Below the pieces are notes generated by a model. It was not told the DNA's origin and did not search any database. It worked only from the letters and a program-made list of their open reading frames with translations. From positions 1-57,407 of the forward strand of contig JBLIGQ010000014.1 in NCBI GenBank assembly GCA_047636995.1: 57,407 bases of DNA, written 5' to 3'. The position numbers were made by a program, and so were the translations under genes. Numbering within the stretch: position 1 is the stretch's first letter; each line of letters begins with the position of its first letter. Of the stretch, positions 42,037 through 51,747 are shown one piece after another. The stretch comes from JAQWQB01 sp047636995. Its GTDB lineage: Bacteria > Bacteroidota > Bacteroidia > Flavobacteriales_D > Sanyastnellaceae.

Positions 42037-43048
42037 ATGTTTCTTCATTCATTTGAATAGAAACCACATAACTCCCGCCTGAAAGGTGCGCAACTGAATA
42101 AAGTGCGGTTTTACCAAATGATGCTACTGTTCTTCCGCTGAGGTCGTATACAATTACTTGTTCAGGTAACTCTGAACTTTTTATTTTGAATAAATCAGAA
42201 GTAATTGAAGGGTAGATCACAGGTGACAACAGAGACTGCTCTTCTACTGATTCAGGTATGAGTTCGTTTTTAAACTCGATGCGCGTAGTTTGTCCGAAGG
42301 TCTCAACCACCTTAAGGATAGGAATGCCTTCGCCCTCCGCAAGCCAGTGGTATTCTATTGAGCTTCGTTCGAACACAGTGCCTTGTTCAATGAGATCAAT
42401 GTAAACAGAGTCTTGAGATTCGATGCTCATGCGCACCTTAAGTGTTTCAAACGTTCCATATGGAGTTGTGAGTGTGCCCCAACCGTCTACTTCATATGAA
42501 CGTGTTTGTTTTAGAAGATAGGACCCTAATGTTGGGATTTGGATGAACCATTCTGAATAAGATTCATTGGTGTTTTGGTAGTCAAGAGGGAAGGCGTAAA
42601 CATGGTCTACAGGTTCTGTTACCGAAGGCACAGGTATAGAATTAATGGTAGCGCCATAACCAACAACAGTGTAAGCCTCGTCGTCATTTTGATAGAACTC
42701 ATAAAAGGCATCAAAAGACACTACATTTCCAACGTCAAAGCCGTCTGTGTTAATTGTGTAGTCTGCAACATGGTCTTGGTCGAAAGGGTTGTTGAAAAGA
42801 AACTGATAGATAAAAGGAGCATCACCAACAGGTATATAGTTTCTCATATTCTCACCGGTGGTTTCTAGCCCAGCGTAGTTCCATGTGAAATTTTCGCCCG
42901 TCTCTGTATAATCATAACCAGACAAAAGATTAGCAGTTGAAACAGAATAGCTATCATTTTCGCTCGGCATGTCATTCGTTCCAATGGAAATCTGTGCTGA
43001 AAGCGTGCAGCTTAATAGAAGTGCCAATGAGAGTCCTGTAATTCGCAT
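42008..43048 (-). CDS. Secreted protein with T9SS type A sorting domain
   Basis: 346 residues; signal peptide MRITGLSLALLLSCTLSAQ. The body (about 25-260) is beta-rich ('WGTLTTPYGTFETLKVRMSI') and of unknown function. The last about 75 residues are a type A C-terminal domain: 'VIYPSITSDLFKIKSSEL', 'VIVYDLSGRTVASF', 'GGSYVVSIQMNEETFTQNLR'. It should be exported by T9SS and anchored or released. Nothing around it shows a special role. Confidence 0.85.
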   Translation of the reverse strand: MRITGLSLALLLSCTLSAQISIGTNDMPSENDSYSVSTANLLSGYDYTETGENFTWNYAGLETTGENMRNYIPVGDAPFIYQFLFNNPFDQDHVADYTINTDGFDVGNVVSFDAFYEFYQNDDEAYTVVGYGATINSIPVPSVTEPVDHVYAFPLDYQNTNESYSEWFIQIPTLGSYLLKQTRSYEVDGWGTLTTPYGTFETLKVRMSIESQDSVYIDLIEQGTVFERSSIEYHWLAEGEGIPILKVVETFGQTTRIEFKNELIPESVEEQSLLSPVIYPSITSDLFKIKSSELPEQVIVYDLSGRTVASFGKTALYSVAHLSGGSYVVSIQMNEETFTQNLRIVR

Positions 43049-43068
43049 GATGTGTTGTTTACTTGGGC

Positions 43069-46000
43069 TTAATCTGGTAGGTGGAATAATTCATACAAGG
43101 TATCAAATTCTTGCTGGTAAACAATTCCAAAGCCTTGGGTATATCTGGCTTGTTGGGTGTTTGCTAAATCATATTCGTTACTCTCATTGTATACAATTAA
43201 GCGAATCTTTCCGTCATCAGTAATCTTGTATTCAATGCGGATATCGCCAATAAGACTGTTGGGGTTATCTCCTGTATCAGCGTTCTGTGCATGGGTAACG
43301 CCAAAACTCCCGCTAATGAGCAAGCGTTCGTTAAAGAGCTGAGTGCTCAAGGCAACGGCCAATTCTTCATTGCTAATCTCATCTCCGGGAGAGTAATTTA
43401 CGCCAATGTCAAAATCATCAGATATTTGAGACAGCCAATTACTCAGTTGGGCAGAAATAAGTTCTGTAGAGTTTTCAGCCAAACCAATGCTGGAGTTCGT
43501 TTTTGCAATATCAGGAGGTGACAAGAACCTTCTGAGTACCAGCAGTGCAAATGCTTGTTTATTGGTTTCTTGCTCAGTATTAATAGCGCTGGTAACTCTG
43601 CTTTTTGTGAGCTCATCTGAACTCGGCAAGAGGATGTCAAAGTCGATGCTTGGATTTAAGAGTTTGCCATCTAGGTTCATGACCAAGTTAACAGGTACAC
43701 GCTGTTTGTATTCATCTGACTCTTCAGGCATTAAGTCATAAAGTGAGGTATTGAGTCTATAGATCGCTTTTAAATCAATGTCAGCGGCCAAAGGATCACC
43801 GAACCATGAGATCTTCCCTCCAGGCTCTACTTCAAATTCTTTGTTAATGAGGTTCTTAAGTGTGAATAGATACCCTCCCTCTTGCACAAAAATATCTCCA
43901 TACATTTTAAACGAGCTTAGGTTATTGATCACCATGTTGATGTGACCTTTCCCTCTCCCGTGCATTTCATCCCCTACGAGGTCATCAAAAATGATGTTGA
44001 AACGCGCATCGGGAGTGATGTCCAATTCAAGGTTCATATTAATTCCTGAGAGGTCAACAGGAAGTGCTTCTGTCTCCGCTTCGTCCTTATCAATAAAAGT
44101 GATGAAGTCTTCAAAGGCAATTTCTTCTGAGCCGCCTAGTGGCATAGAAATCACTGTTCCTTTTTGAGTTTTGACATTCACATCAATCATCAAGTCACTA
44201 TCAGCACCAAATATGTTTACATACCCTGTGGCGAAGGCCTTTCCATAATACAGCGTATTCTGATTTTCATCTGTATTCAAACACATAAAAGGCTGCTCTT
44301 CCATGTCTAAGTATACATCGAAGTTCCAGTCAGCAAAATTGTCATGAATGATTGTTCCAACGGCAAAAGCGCTGTTGTCTTCTTCGTCATTAATGCGGAT
44401 GTAATCAAGGGTGAACATGTCTGAATAGATGCCCACTTTTTCATTCAAATAGTAGGTGGTGTTCAAATAGTCTACTTTGAGTGAAGCATTTTCAAATTCG
44501 GCACCTCCTTGCAATTTCGGCGCGCCCAATGGACCTGTGATTTCAATTTTGCCCGTAATGGCACCATCAATGTTTGATATTCCTTCAGAAATGAGTCCGT
44601 TCAAGAATACAAGCGGAAGGCTATTCAGCTCTGCAGTGAGACCCAAGGGGGATTCCTCATTGTCTGGATTGTAGAAACCCTCGAAACCGATGGTTTCAAG
44701 TTGCTCTCTTTTGATGTTACCATTGATTTTTAAACGACGCTTTACTTGATCCCAATCACTGTCTACATTGATGTCACCGATGAGGTATTCATTGAGGAAG
44801 TACGCATCAATTGCCAAGTCACTTGATATAATTGCTTTTCCATAAGCATCTCTTATATTCAGGTTTCCATTTACCAAGCCGCGTTGAGTAATCCCGGCGT
44901 TGGCTAAAACAGGATCTAAGAAAGCAATGTCTACATCCTTTAGCTGGACAGACATTTGATCATAGGGGTTGTCACTAAGCGTTCCGAGCAGGCGGATGAA
45001 TTGATTCTCATAGGCTAGATTCAAAAGGTCTATATCAATTCGATTTTCAATGACGTTAATCTGTGCAGTGTCTTGTAAGGTCCATTCATTTTGATCAAAC
45101 CAAATGGAAGCACCGTTCAGTTTCGTGTATATTGTATTGTTACTGATGATTTCGGATTGAACCATCAAGTCACCTCGGAGCAAATCTTCACTTTCGCCCC
45201 ATGCAAAATTTGAATAAATGGTGTCATTTTCGTTTCGCATGTCGAGACTCACCGAATTAAATTGACTTTTTTCACCAATGTAGAAACGATCAGTCAGAAT
45301 GGTCAAATACAATGATTCATCAGGTCTGCTAATATCGATGGTGAGCGTATCCATAACAAATTCCTTATAGGCGATGCGGTCTGTAGTGAAGGTTCCCTCA
45401 AATTCTCGTTTCTGATCATTCATATTTAAAAGCAGTCTGCTTCCTGCCGCGAGTTCAAGCTCAGGAATGAAAAGCTGAGAGAAAAGTTCAAAGTTGTGCA
45501 CTTGAAGCGCTAACTCGAAGTCCTCTGGCAAGTGGGCTTGTTTAGTGTCTTTCTTTGAGATGTGTGGAATGGCATCAGCTAAAATATCTTCAATTCCAGC
45601 TTGTAAGCCGCTTAAGTTGAACTTTCCTTTTAACTGGCCAGAAGCAAGATCTGAGGTTAACTGGAATGATTTACCCTCTGCGTTTTGCGCGAGGTTCAGC
45701 TCGAGGTGTTCAAGCGGGTACTCGCTTGTAGCAGTGCAAATAAGTATATCTTCTCCTTCGAGGCTTCCATTGATGTTTTCTAACTTAAGTCCTCGAGATT
45801 TGATGCGAAAATCGCCAGAAATGCTCGTGTAATCAGAGATTTCAACCAAGTTCAAGGCACTGGGATTGAAGTGTGTTATTTGGGTTATAAAGTCTAAGAA
45901 GGGGACTGATTCAGTGAAATCTATAATTCCATCAAATGTCAATTGCACATTTGGGTCAATGATTCCGAGTTTTCCTTGGAAGAAATTCTGCTTGAAATCG

Positions 46001-47439
46001 CCAGATGTTTGAATGCGCTTGTATTCATATCCTTTCACGCTTAAAGATTCAATGGTTCCATTGATTGAGGCGTCCAGGTCATCTCGGGTCAGGCCTTTTC
46101 CATCAATAACAAAGGTGGACGTGACTTTCCCGAAGTTTTTCTCCGAATAAAATTTTCCCAGATCAAATTGAATCGTTTTTAGATCTCCACGGTACTCGAA
46201 AGTATTTTTACGCTCAATGAGTTCAATGTCAGATTCAATGGATCCAAGGTTTGTTTTGATGGTTCCAAAGGCCACAAAGTCATTGAGAAACCCCGTAAAT
46301 TTCCCTGTAAACCCAATGTCCCCTAATTGTTTGAAATTGGGAGGTGTTTTAATGGTCTTGTTACCATTAAAGGGTGGCAGGGGGATGATGTCTAACTCAG
46401 ATTTTATGGCATTGAGTTCTGTTATACTTGCATCAATGAAGGTTTCACGAAAATTAGGGAGACCAGTCATGTTGATGTTTCCTCTCAGCCATGTGTTTTC
46501 ATCTAACTTGACAAAGAGGTTTCGTGCTTTGATGTTGCTGACTGTCCCTCTTACTTTTCCTTCAAATTCAACCACACGTTCAAGCCCAATTAAGTCGCTT
46601 GAGAAATAGGCGAGGTCTGCAAAATCAAGCTTTGAAGATTCAAAATTCGCTTTCATGTATACTTCTTCATTGAAGTTGTTGAAAGCATCCCATTGATTTC
46701 CTTTGAAGAGCAGGTTGCCTGCAAGTTTACTCTGAACTGTATTAAGATTGAATTGCTGAAGTTGGAGGCTATCTTGCCTTAAACTAAAAGCGCCACTCAG
46801 TTTTGTGAGGGTGAATCCTTTTTGTTCTTTAAAACGAATCGAATTGACCACGGCATCGAGCTCAGGACCCGCTGCATAAAAGTCATTTACGTCTACGTTG
46901 ATCTCTGAAAGGTCAATGTGATTGAAATCAATAAGGTTGTTGATGGCTTCTTTGTTGTAATCATGGAATGAGAAATGGCCATTTCGAATGGAAATTTTAT
47001 CCAATTGCACTTGGGTCGAAGTGGAGGAATCTGATTGAGAAGATCCGAAGTAATCAAGCAAAGGAGTCAAATTTGAGGTTGAGTCTCCTTCAAGAATGTT
47101 CAGGTGAAAGTGAGGTTGGATGAGCTGAATTTTTCGTGCACCGAGGTGTCCTGCCGAAAAACCACCGTTCAGTCCTCTTAGTGATAGTTCTTTGGAATTC
47201 AGTATTGTATCATTGTTTAGGTCAAGTATAGATACATCTTTAAGTACCAATTCAGTAGGGAATCGGACATCTACTTTTTCAATGTTAAATTGGTAGCCCG
47301 TTTCCTTTTCAAGCACATTTCCAATTCTAGCTACAAGCCAAGTTTGGACAGGAGGGAGTTGGATCAAAACCCAAAGCAGGATGATCATCAATAAAATTCC
47401 CATGCCAACTTTGGCGAATATGCGAAGTAGTCTTTTCAA
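43069..47439 (-). CDS. tamB: TamB/AsmA-like envelope assembly protein
   Basis: 1456 residues. An N-terminal signal anchor ('GMGILLMIILLWVLIQLP') is followed by a very long beta-helical region made of AsmA/TamB-type strands, and a C-terminal TamB (DUF490) domain of about 400 residues ('LDITPDARFNIIFDDLVGDE', 'GRGKGHINMVINNLSSFKM', 'QEGGYLFTLKNLINKEF'). Proteins of this class bridge the inner and outer membranes and are implicated in lipid transport and outer-membrane protein insertion. Start: TTG 47439 (KRLLRIFAKVG before the anchor) with TATCTTCG six bases upstream; ATG 47403 is the alternative. Divergent from tsaD, an arrangement common in Bacteroidota. Confidence 0.9.
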   Translation of the reverse strand: MKRLLRIFAKVGMGILLMIILLWVLIQLPPVQTWLVARIGNVLEKETGYQFNIEKVDVRFPTELVLKDVSILDLNNDTILNSKELSLRGLNGGFSAGHLGARKIQLIQPHFHLNILEGDSTSNLTPLLDYFGSSQSDSSTSTQVQLDKISIRNGHFSFHDYNKEAINNLIDFNHIDLSEINVDVNDFYAAGPELDAVVNSIRFKEQKGFTLTKLSGAFSLRQDSLQLQQFNLNTVQSKLAGNLLFKGNQWDAFNNFNEEVYMKANFESSKLDFADLAYFSSDLIGLERVVEFEGKVRGTVSNIKARNLFVKLDENTWLRGNINMTGLPNFRETFIDASITELNAIKSELDIIPLPPFNGNKTIKTPPNFKQLGDIGFTGKFTGFLNDFVAFGTIKTNLGSIESDIELIERKNTFEYRGDLKTIQFDLGKFYSEKNFGKVTSTFVIDGKGLTRDDLDASINGTIESLSVKGYEYKRIQTSGDFKQNFFQGKLGIIDPNVQLTFDGIIDFTESVPFLDFITQITHFNPSALNLVEISDYTSISGDFRIKSRGLKLENINGSLEGEDILICTATSEYPLEHLELNLAQNAEGKSFQLTSDLASGQLKGKFNLSGLQAGIEDILADAIPHISKKDTKQAHLPEDFELALQVHNFELFSQLFIPELELAAGSRLLLNMNDQKREFEGTFTTDRIAYKEFVMDTLTIDISRPDESLYLTILTDRFYIGEKSQFNSVSLDMRNENDTIYSNFAWGESEDLLRGDLMVQSEIISNNTIYTKLNGASIWFDQNEWTLQDTAQINVIENRIDIDLLNLAYENQFIRLLGTLSDNPYDQMSVQLKDVDIAFLDPVLANAGITQRGLVNGNLNIRDAYGKAIISSDLAIDAYFLNEYLIGDINVDSDWDQVKRRLKINGNIKREQLETIGFEGFYNPDNEESPLGLTAELNSLPLVFLNGLISEGISNIDGAITGKIEITGPLGAPKLQGGAEFENASLKVDYLNTTYYLNEKVGIYSDMFTLDYIRINDEEDNSAFAVGTIIHDNFADWNFDVYLDMEEQPFMCLNTDENQNTLYYGKAFATGYVNIFGADSDLMIDVNVKTQKGTVISMPLGGSEEIAFEDFITFIDKDEAETEALPVDLSGINMNLELDITPDARFNIIFDDLVGDEMHGRGKGHINMVINNLSSFKMYGDIFVQEGGYLFTLKNLINKEFEVEPGGKISWFGDPLAADIDLKAIYRLNTSLYDLMPEESDEYKQRVPVNLVMNLDGKLLNPSIDFDILLPSSDELTKSRVTSAINTEQETNKQAFALLVLRRFLSPPDIAKTNSSIGLAENSTELISAQLSNWLSQISDDFDIGVNYSPGDEISNEELAVALSTQLFNERLLISGSFGVTHAQNADTGDNPNSLIGDIRIEYKITDDGKIRLIVYNESNEYDLANTQQARYTQGFGIVYQQEFDTLYELFHLPD

Positions 47440-47519
47440 CTTATGCGAAGATACTATGTATGGAGATGTTTTTATTCAACGTAATTTAGCGTTGCAAAAG
47501 GTGTACCGTTGATAAGCTC

Positions 47520-48554
47520 ATGAGTAATTTTAAGTCGATTTCAGAGAATACAATTTTACTTGCCATTGAATCAAGTTGTGATGATACAAGTGCCGCTGTT
47601 TTAAAAGGGGCGAAAGTATTGTCCAATGTGGTTGCAACACAAGCTGTGCATGAGCAATTCGGCGGGGTAGTGCCAGAATTGGCAAGTAGAGAGCATCAGA
47701 AGAGCATTTTCCCGGTAGTGACTGTTGCACTAGAACAGGCTGGTATTAGTAAGTCAGAGATTGACGCCATTGCTTATACTAGAGGCCCTGGTCTATTGGG
47801 TTCATTGCACGTCGGAGCAGCATTTGCGAAGAGTTTATCTATAGGCTTACAGAGGCCATTGTTGGAGGTGCATCACATGCATGCGCATATTCTTGCGCAC
47901 TTCATTGAAGATGGAAATGGCTTTCCTCAATTGCCATTTCTTTGTCTCACGGTCTCTGGCGGACATACACAATTGGTGATGGTTGAAACGCCTATAAAAA
48001 TGTCAGTCATAGGACATACGCTGGACGATGCGGCGGGAGAGGCTTTTGATAAAATCGCTAAAATCATGGGAATGCCCTATCCGGGAGGCCCTTTGCTTGA
48101 TAAGCTATCGAAGGAGGGGAATCCTGATGCCTTTGTTTTTCCTAAATCGAAGATGGAAGGACTTAACTATAGTTTCAGTGGTCTCAAGACTGCTGTGCTG
48201 TACTTCTTGAAAAAGGAAATGGCTAAATCATCTGACTTCATTGAAAAGAACAAGGCTGATCTTGCAGCATCTGTCCAATACACGATCGTTTCAACTCTAA
48301 TGGAAAAACTGGATCAAGCAGTGAAACAAACTGGGGTTAAAACCATAGCTCTAGCTGGCGGTGTTTCTGCCAATTCAGGATTGCGTGAAGCAGTGATCAA
48401 TTACGCGAATAAACAGGGGGTTGTTGCTCATATTCCTGCGTTAGAATACTGCACAGACAATGCGGCCATGATTGGTATGGCAGGTCAATTTCTTTATTCA
48501 GAAAAGGTATTTGGAAAGGTGAGTAATGCGCCTTCTGCGCGGTTGCCTTTTTAA
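47520..48554 (+). CDS. tsaD: tRNA N6-threonylcarbamoyladenosine transferase TsaD
   Basis: 344 residues, normal length. Conserved blocks: 'AIESSCDDTSAAVL', 'ASREHQKSIFPVV', the metal motif 'HHMHAHILAHF', 'VSGGHTQLV', 'DDAAGEAFDKIAKIMGMPYP', 'ALAGGVSANSGLRE' and 'CTDNAAMIGMAGQF'. With TsaB, TsaC and TsaE it adds threonylcarbamoyl to A37 of ANN-decoding tRNAs. It is essential in most bacteria. Its stop overlaps the convergent gene by four bases. Confidence 0.97.
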   Translation: MSNFKSISENTILLAIESSCDDTSAAVLKGAKVLSNVVATQAVHEQFGGVVPELASREHQKSIFPVVTVALEQAGISKSEIDAIAYTRGPGLLGSLHVGAAFAKSLSIGLQRPLLEVHHMHAHILAHFIEDGNGFPQLPFLCLTVSGGHTQLVMVETPIKMSVIGHTLDDAAGEAFDKIAKIMGMPYPGGPLLDKLSKEGNPDAFVFPKSKMEGLNYSFSGLKTAVLYFLKKEMAKSSDFIEKNKADLAASVQYTIVSTLMEKLDQAVKQTGVKTIALAGGVSANSGLREAVINYANKQGVVAHIPALEYCTDNAAMIGMAGQFLYSEKVFGKVSNAPSARLPF

Positions 48555-48964
48555 GCAAACATTTCCTCGTTCACATATGCAGAGAGCGGCGCCCAGTAGG
48601 TCTTGTTCCAAGCTTCTGTCAACCAACCATCACATGTTTCAGGAACGGCAAGGTGATTCAGGCTAATGCGTGTTCCACCCTTTTCAGTCTTTTCAAAAGT
48701 AAGGTCAACTATTGAATAGTGTCCGGCTGGAAATTTCTTATGTGTCCACGCCAGAACCATTCTTTTGTTTTTAGCCAATTTGAGAAAGTGTCCAGTATGG
48801 TTTCCACCGCAGAAAGAGAAAGCGCCTCCCTCAAAATTCTCTATAGAGCATGCTTTTCCTGTGAAAGCAGCATGATCTACTTCATCCATGAGTAAGCCGT
48901 AAATTGCTGAAGGACTTGCGTTTACTTCCATAACTTGGAAGATGTTTGCTGTTTTTTTCATCAT
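48551..48964 (-). CDS. SRPBCC (AHSA1-type) protein
   Basis: 137 residues. Helix-grip fold pattern: 'FQVMEVNASPSAIYGLLMDE', 'FTGKACSIENFEGGAFSFCG', 'KRMVLAWTHKKFPAGHYSIV', 'TRISLNHLAVPETCDGWLTE' and 'WNKTYWAPL', which match the Activator of Hsp90 ATPase homologue family. These bind hydrophobic ligands; the function is not known. The four-base overlap with tsaD is between gene ends and has no operon meaning. Confidence 0.85.
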   Translation of the reverse strand: MMKKTANIFQVMEVNASPSAIYGLLMDEVDHAAFTGKACSIENFEGGAFSFCGGNHTGHFLKLAKNKRMVLAWTHKKFPAGHYSIVDLTFEKTEKGGTRISLNHLAVPETCDGWLTEAWNKTYWAPLSAYVNEEMFA

Positions 48965-49081
48965 AACCTTAGGATATTGGTTAATACAAATTAAGGATAA
49001 CGAATAAGGAATTAAAATGAAATGCTAGAAGTTTCTTAACAATTAGATTGGGATAGAATAGTTTTCTACCAACCACTAAAT

Positions 49082-50602
49082 TTAGTAGCCGAAATGGCGT
49101 CGTACCATTGTTTCGAGTTTTCGCTTATATTCATCTTGGAGCCAATTTAAGTAGCTTTCAGTGGTTTTAGCGATGCAATATGAGTAGTGTTTTACTCTGT
49201 ACTCGATGTCTTTTTCAAGCAAGGTGATTAATTCTAATCCGTCCCAAAGATCATCAGAGTTGTCTGTAACCATTTTTACGTGATCAACGATTGAGGCGTC
49301 AATTGCGGCTCTGGGGCGTTGGCCTTCTTTGGTCAATTGGCGATAAACTTCTTTAATGTTGAAGTTACCCAGGTTTGATTTCCCAAACTTCGTGCTAACT
49401 TCAGTTGGCATTTCATAGACAAACTCCTTTTCGATCTCTTCGTCAGAGTAGAGGCCGTCAATGTATGAATTTGGTTGTTGGAAGATATCTTGCCAGTTTA
49501 CATGGCTTTCCCACAATCCAAATCTTCTGGCGTTGTTCCCCAGGTCAATGATGTTGAAGTTTTTCTTTTTTGGAAGCACGCGTGAACCACGTCCAATCAT
49601 TTGATGATAAAGCGTCAATGATTTTGTGGCGCGATTCAGAATAACGGTGCTTACTTCTGGTTCATCAAACCCTGTTGTTAAGATACTTACCGAAGTGAGT
49701 ATGGCATCAGGTTTAGTTTTAAACCAATGAAGAATATCTCCACGTTCTTTTTCGCTGTGTGTATTGTCAAGGTGCTTGATTTCGTATCCAACTTCTTCGA
49801 ACAACGCATGCACTTGCTTGCTTGTAGCGATTCCATTATTGAAAATAAGCGTTTTGGTCCCTTTGGCTTTCTCTTCGTAGGCGTACAAGAGTTTTTCTTG
49901 CATGAAGTAGTTTCCATAGAGCCTCTCTGAAGAGCTTACAGTGTAATCTCCATTGATTCCAATCTTCAATGAACGTAGATTGACATCATAGCTATAGGTT
50001 GTTGCTTTCGCTAGGAATTGCTTGCTAATGAGCGTTTGAATTGACTCACCAACAATCAACTCACGGTAATTATCTTTGAGAGGAAGCTTGATGTTCGAGC
50101 TAAGTGGGGTAGCAGTAACTCCTAGAATCCCTTGGTTTTCGAAGTGCCTAAACAGTTTTCTGAAGGAGTTGTAGTGTGCCTCATCAATGATGATGAGCCC
50201 TAAATCTCTCAGTTCAATTTGCTGTTCATTCAATCTATTGTTGAGGGTTTCGACCATTGCGACAAAGCAGAAATACTGATCCTCATCTGGAAGATCTTTT
50301 ACTTTGCTATTGATCACCTTGTTCCCAACACCGATGTCATTCAACATCTTACTCGTTTGACTTAACAACTCAATTCGGTGAGTAAGGATTAAGACCTTCT
50401 TTTTCGTTTCGAGAATGTAGCGTTTGGAAATTTCAGCGAAAATCACTGTTTTTCCACCGCCGGTAGGCAATTGAAATAATAAATTATAGCCAAGGGGATG
50501 ATTATTAAGTCGATCAAAGATGTTCTCAATGGCGTTCGACTGATAATCGTATAATTCTTTTCCTTCGCTTTTTTCCAGCTTATCTAGCAACGGATTGACC
50601 AT
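49082..50602 (-). CDS. Superfamily II DEAD/DEAH helicase (SSL2-like)
   Basis: 506 residues from ATG 50602 (MVNPLLDKLEKSEG). The open frame extends 60 codons further to 50782, but that part overlaps ung and is not protein-like. Motifs: Q-like 'LYDYQSNAIENIF', I 'LPTGGGKTVIF', II 'IIDEAHYNSF', III 'GVTATPL', V/VI 'TGFDEPEVSTVILN' and 'YHQMIGRGSRVLP'. The last 150 residues are helical and family-specific. It is an ATP-dependent DNA translocase of the type found alone or with restriction or repair systems; no nuclease partner is adjacent. Confidence 0.88.
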   Translation of the reverse strand: MVNPLLDKLEKSEGKELYDYQSNAIENIFDRLNNHPLGYNLLFQLPTGGGKTVIFAEISKRYILETKKKVLILTHRIELLSQTSKMLNDIGVGNKVINSKVKDLPDEDQYFCFVAMVETLNNRLNEQQIELRDLGLIIIDEAHYNSFRKLFRHFENQGILGVTATPLSSNIKLPLKDNYRELIVGESIQTLISKQFLAKATTYSYDVNLRSLKIGINGDYTVSSSERLYGNYFMQEKLLYAYEEKAKGTKTLIFNNGIATSKQVHALFEEVGYEIKHLDNTHSEKERGDILHWFKTKPDAILTSVSILTTGFDEPEVSTVILNRATKSLTLYHQMIGRGSRVLPKKKNFNIIDLGNNARRFGLWESHVNWQDIFQQPNSYIDGLYSDEEIEKEFVYEMPTEVSTKFGKSNLGNFNIKEVYRQLTKEGQRPRAAIDASIVDHVKMVTDNSDDLWDGLELITLLEKDIEYRVKHYSYCIAKTTESYLNWLQDEYKRKLETMVRRHFGY

Positions 50603-50709
50603 GCCTTCTTCCCAAAATTGTGATTTGCAAAAGTACCCACAATTAAGATGATAATGCAATCTAAACGCAGGAAGTTCTACATTTCGAGGGAAATTTAGCT
50701 TTTCAAGGA

Positions 50710-51372
50710 ATGGATGTGAAATTAGAACCAGAATGGAAATCGGCATTAAGTGACGAGTTCTCAAAGCCTTACTTTCAATCATTGCAGAAATTTGTTAATT
50801 CTGCTTACGCGAACTCAACTTGTTTCCCCGCGGGAAATCTCATTTTTAGTGCCTATAAAAAATGTCCTTTCTCAAAAGTCAAGGTGGTTATTCTGGGGCA
50901 AGACCCTTACATCAGACCCGGTCAAGCGCATGGTCTAAGTTTCTCTGTGCCTGACGGAGTAACCTTTCCACCTTCACTGCGCAATGTATTTAAGGAATTG
51001 AGCGAAGACCTTGGTCAAGGCATTCCTCCTTCTGGAAATTTGTCTCATTGGGCAGAACAAGGGGTGTTCTTATTGAACGCTACTTTGACTGTTCAAGAAG
51101 GGACATCTGGGTCACATCACGCTCAAGGCTGGGAAGACTTTACTGATGCCACCATTAAAGCGCTGAACGCGAAAGAGGAAGGAATCGTTTTTCTTCTTTG
51201 GGGAAGCTTTGCTCAAAAGAAAATACGTTTCTTGGATGAGCGAAAGCACCTCATTCTGAAGGCGCCTCATCCTTCACCATTGTCAGCTTACCGTGGGTTT
51301 TTTGGAAGCAAACATTTTAGTCAATGCAATGCTTGGCTCGAAAAAAAGGGACAAAAAAGAATTTGTTGGTAA
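50710..51372 (+). CDS. ung: Uracil-DNA glycosylase, family 1
   Basis: 220 residues, typical size. Motif 1 'GQDPYIRPGQAHGLSFSV' with catalytic Asp65, 'PPSLRNVFKELSEDLG', 'WAEQGVFLLNATLTV', and motif 2 'HPSPLSAYRGFFG' with its His. It removes uracil from DNA to begin base-excision repair. Divergent from the helicase gene (107 bases between starts). Confidence 0.97.
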   Translation: MDVKLEPEWKSALSDEFSKPYFQSLQKFVNSAYANSTCFPAGNLIFSAYKKCPFSKVKVVILGQDPYIRPGQAHGLSFSVPDGVTFPPSLRNVFKELSEDLGQGIPPSGNLSHWAEQGVFLLNATLTVQEGTSGSHHAQGWEDFTDATIKALNAKEEGIVFLLWGSFAQKKIRFLDERKHLILKAPHPSPLSAYRGFFGSKHFSQCNAWLEKKGQKRICW

Positions 51373-51385
51373 TTCAATTTTGACG

Positions 51386-51393
51386 TAATTTTG
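51386..51393 (+). promoter_or_regulatory. Promoter of the metal-uptake operon, -7 box TAATTTTG
   Basis: Exact TAnnTTTG with TTG at 51366-51368 (17 nt spacer, good -33 distance) and GTG start codon four bases after it. The clearest case of the leaderless pattern. Confidence 0.65.
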
Positions 51394-51397
51394 TTAG

Positions 51398-51715
51398 GTG
51401 AAGAAGGTCTTGCACATAGCTCAATCGTTCGTAATCATCGGTGTATTGTTTTTTGCCCACGTGGCCTTGACAATTCACCATTTTGAGCACCATTCTCATG
51501 CGGGACAAGAACACAATCATACCCACGATTCCTCTTCTAAGGAAGATTGCCCTGTATGCGAATTCGATTTTGCAGCATTTGCGCTTTACGGACAGGTAAC
51601 TATTGAATTGCATGTAGCTCCTTGGCTGCGTCCAAACAATGACCACATTCTATACTTTGCCCACAAGGCAGCGCCGGAGACTAACTTTCTTCGAGGTCCC
51701 CCTGAATTGATGTAA
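51398..51715 (+). CDS. Small His-rich exported protein
   Basis: 105 residues from GTG 51398, the first base after the promoter gap. One N-terminal hydrophobic segment ('VIIGVLFFAHVALTIHHF') works as signal or anchor. Then a metal-binding run HHFEHHSHAGQEHNHTH and, after an acidic spacer, 'EDCPVCEFDFAAF'. Many histidines plus a CxxC suggest binding of zinc or copper. It resembles small proteins near metal-regulated TonB receptors. It leads the operon with the receptor 33 bases further on. Confidence 0.7.
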   Translation: MKKVLHIAQSFVIIGVLFFAHVALTIHHFEHHSHAGQEHNHTHDSSSKEDCPVCEFDFAAFALYGQVTIELHVAPWLRPNNDHILYFAHKAAPETNFLRGPPELM

Positions 51716-51747
51716 ATCAACTGTTACATCAATTTATACCTTTTCAC

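Noticed and set aside
50603..50782. N-terminal extension of the helicase
   Set aside because: Overlaps the beginning of ung on the other strand and is not protein-like; ATG 50602 gives a normal family start.
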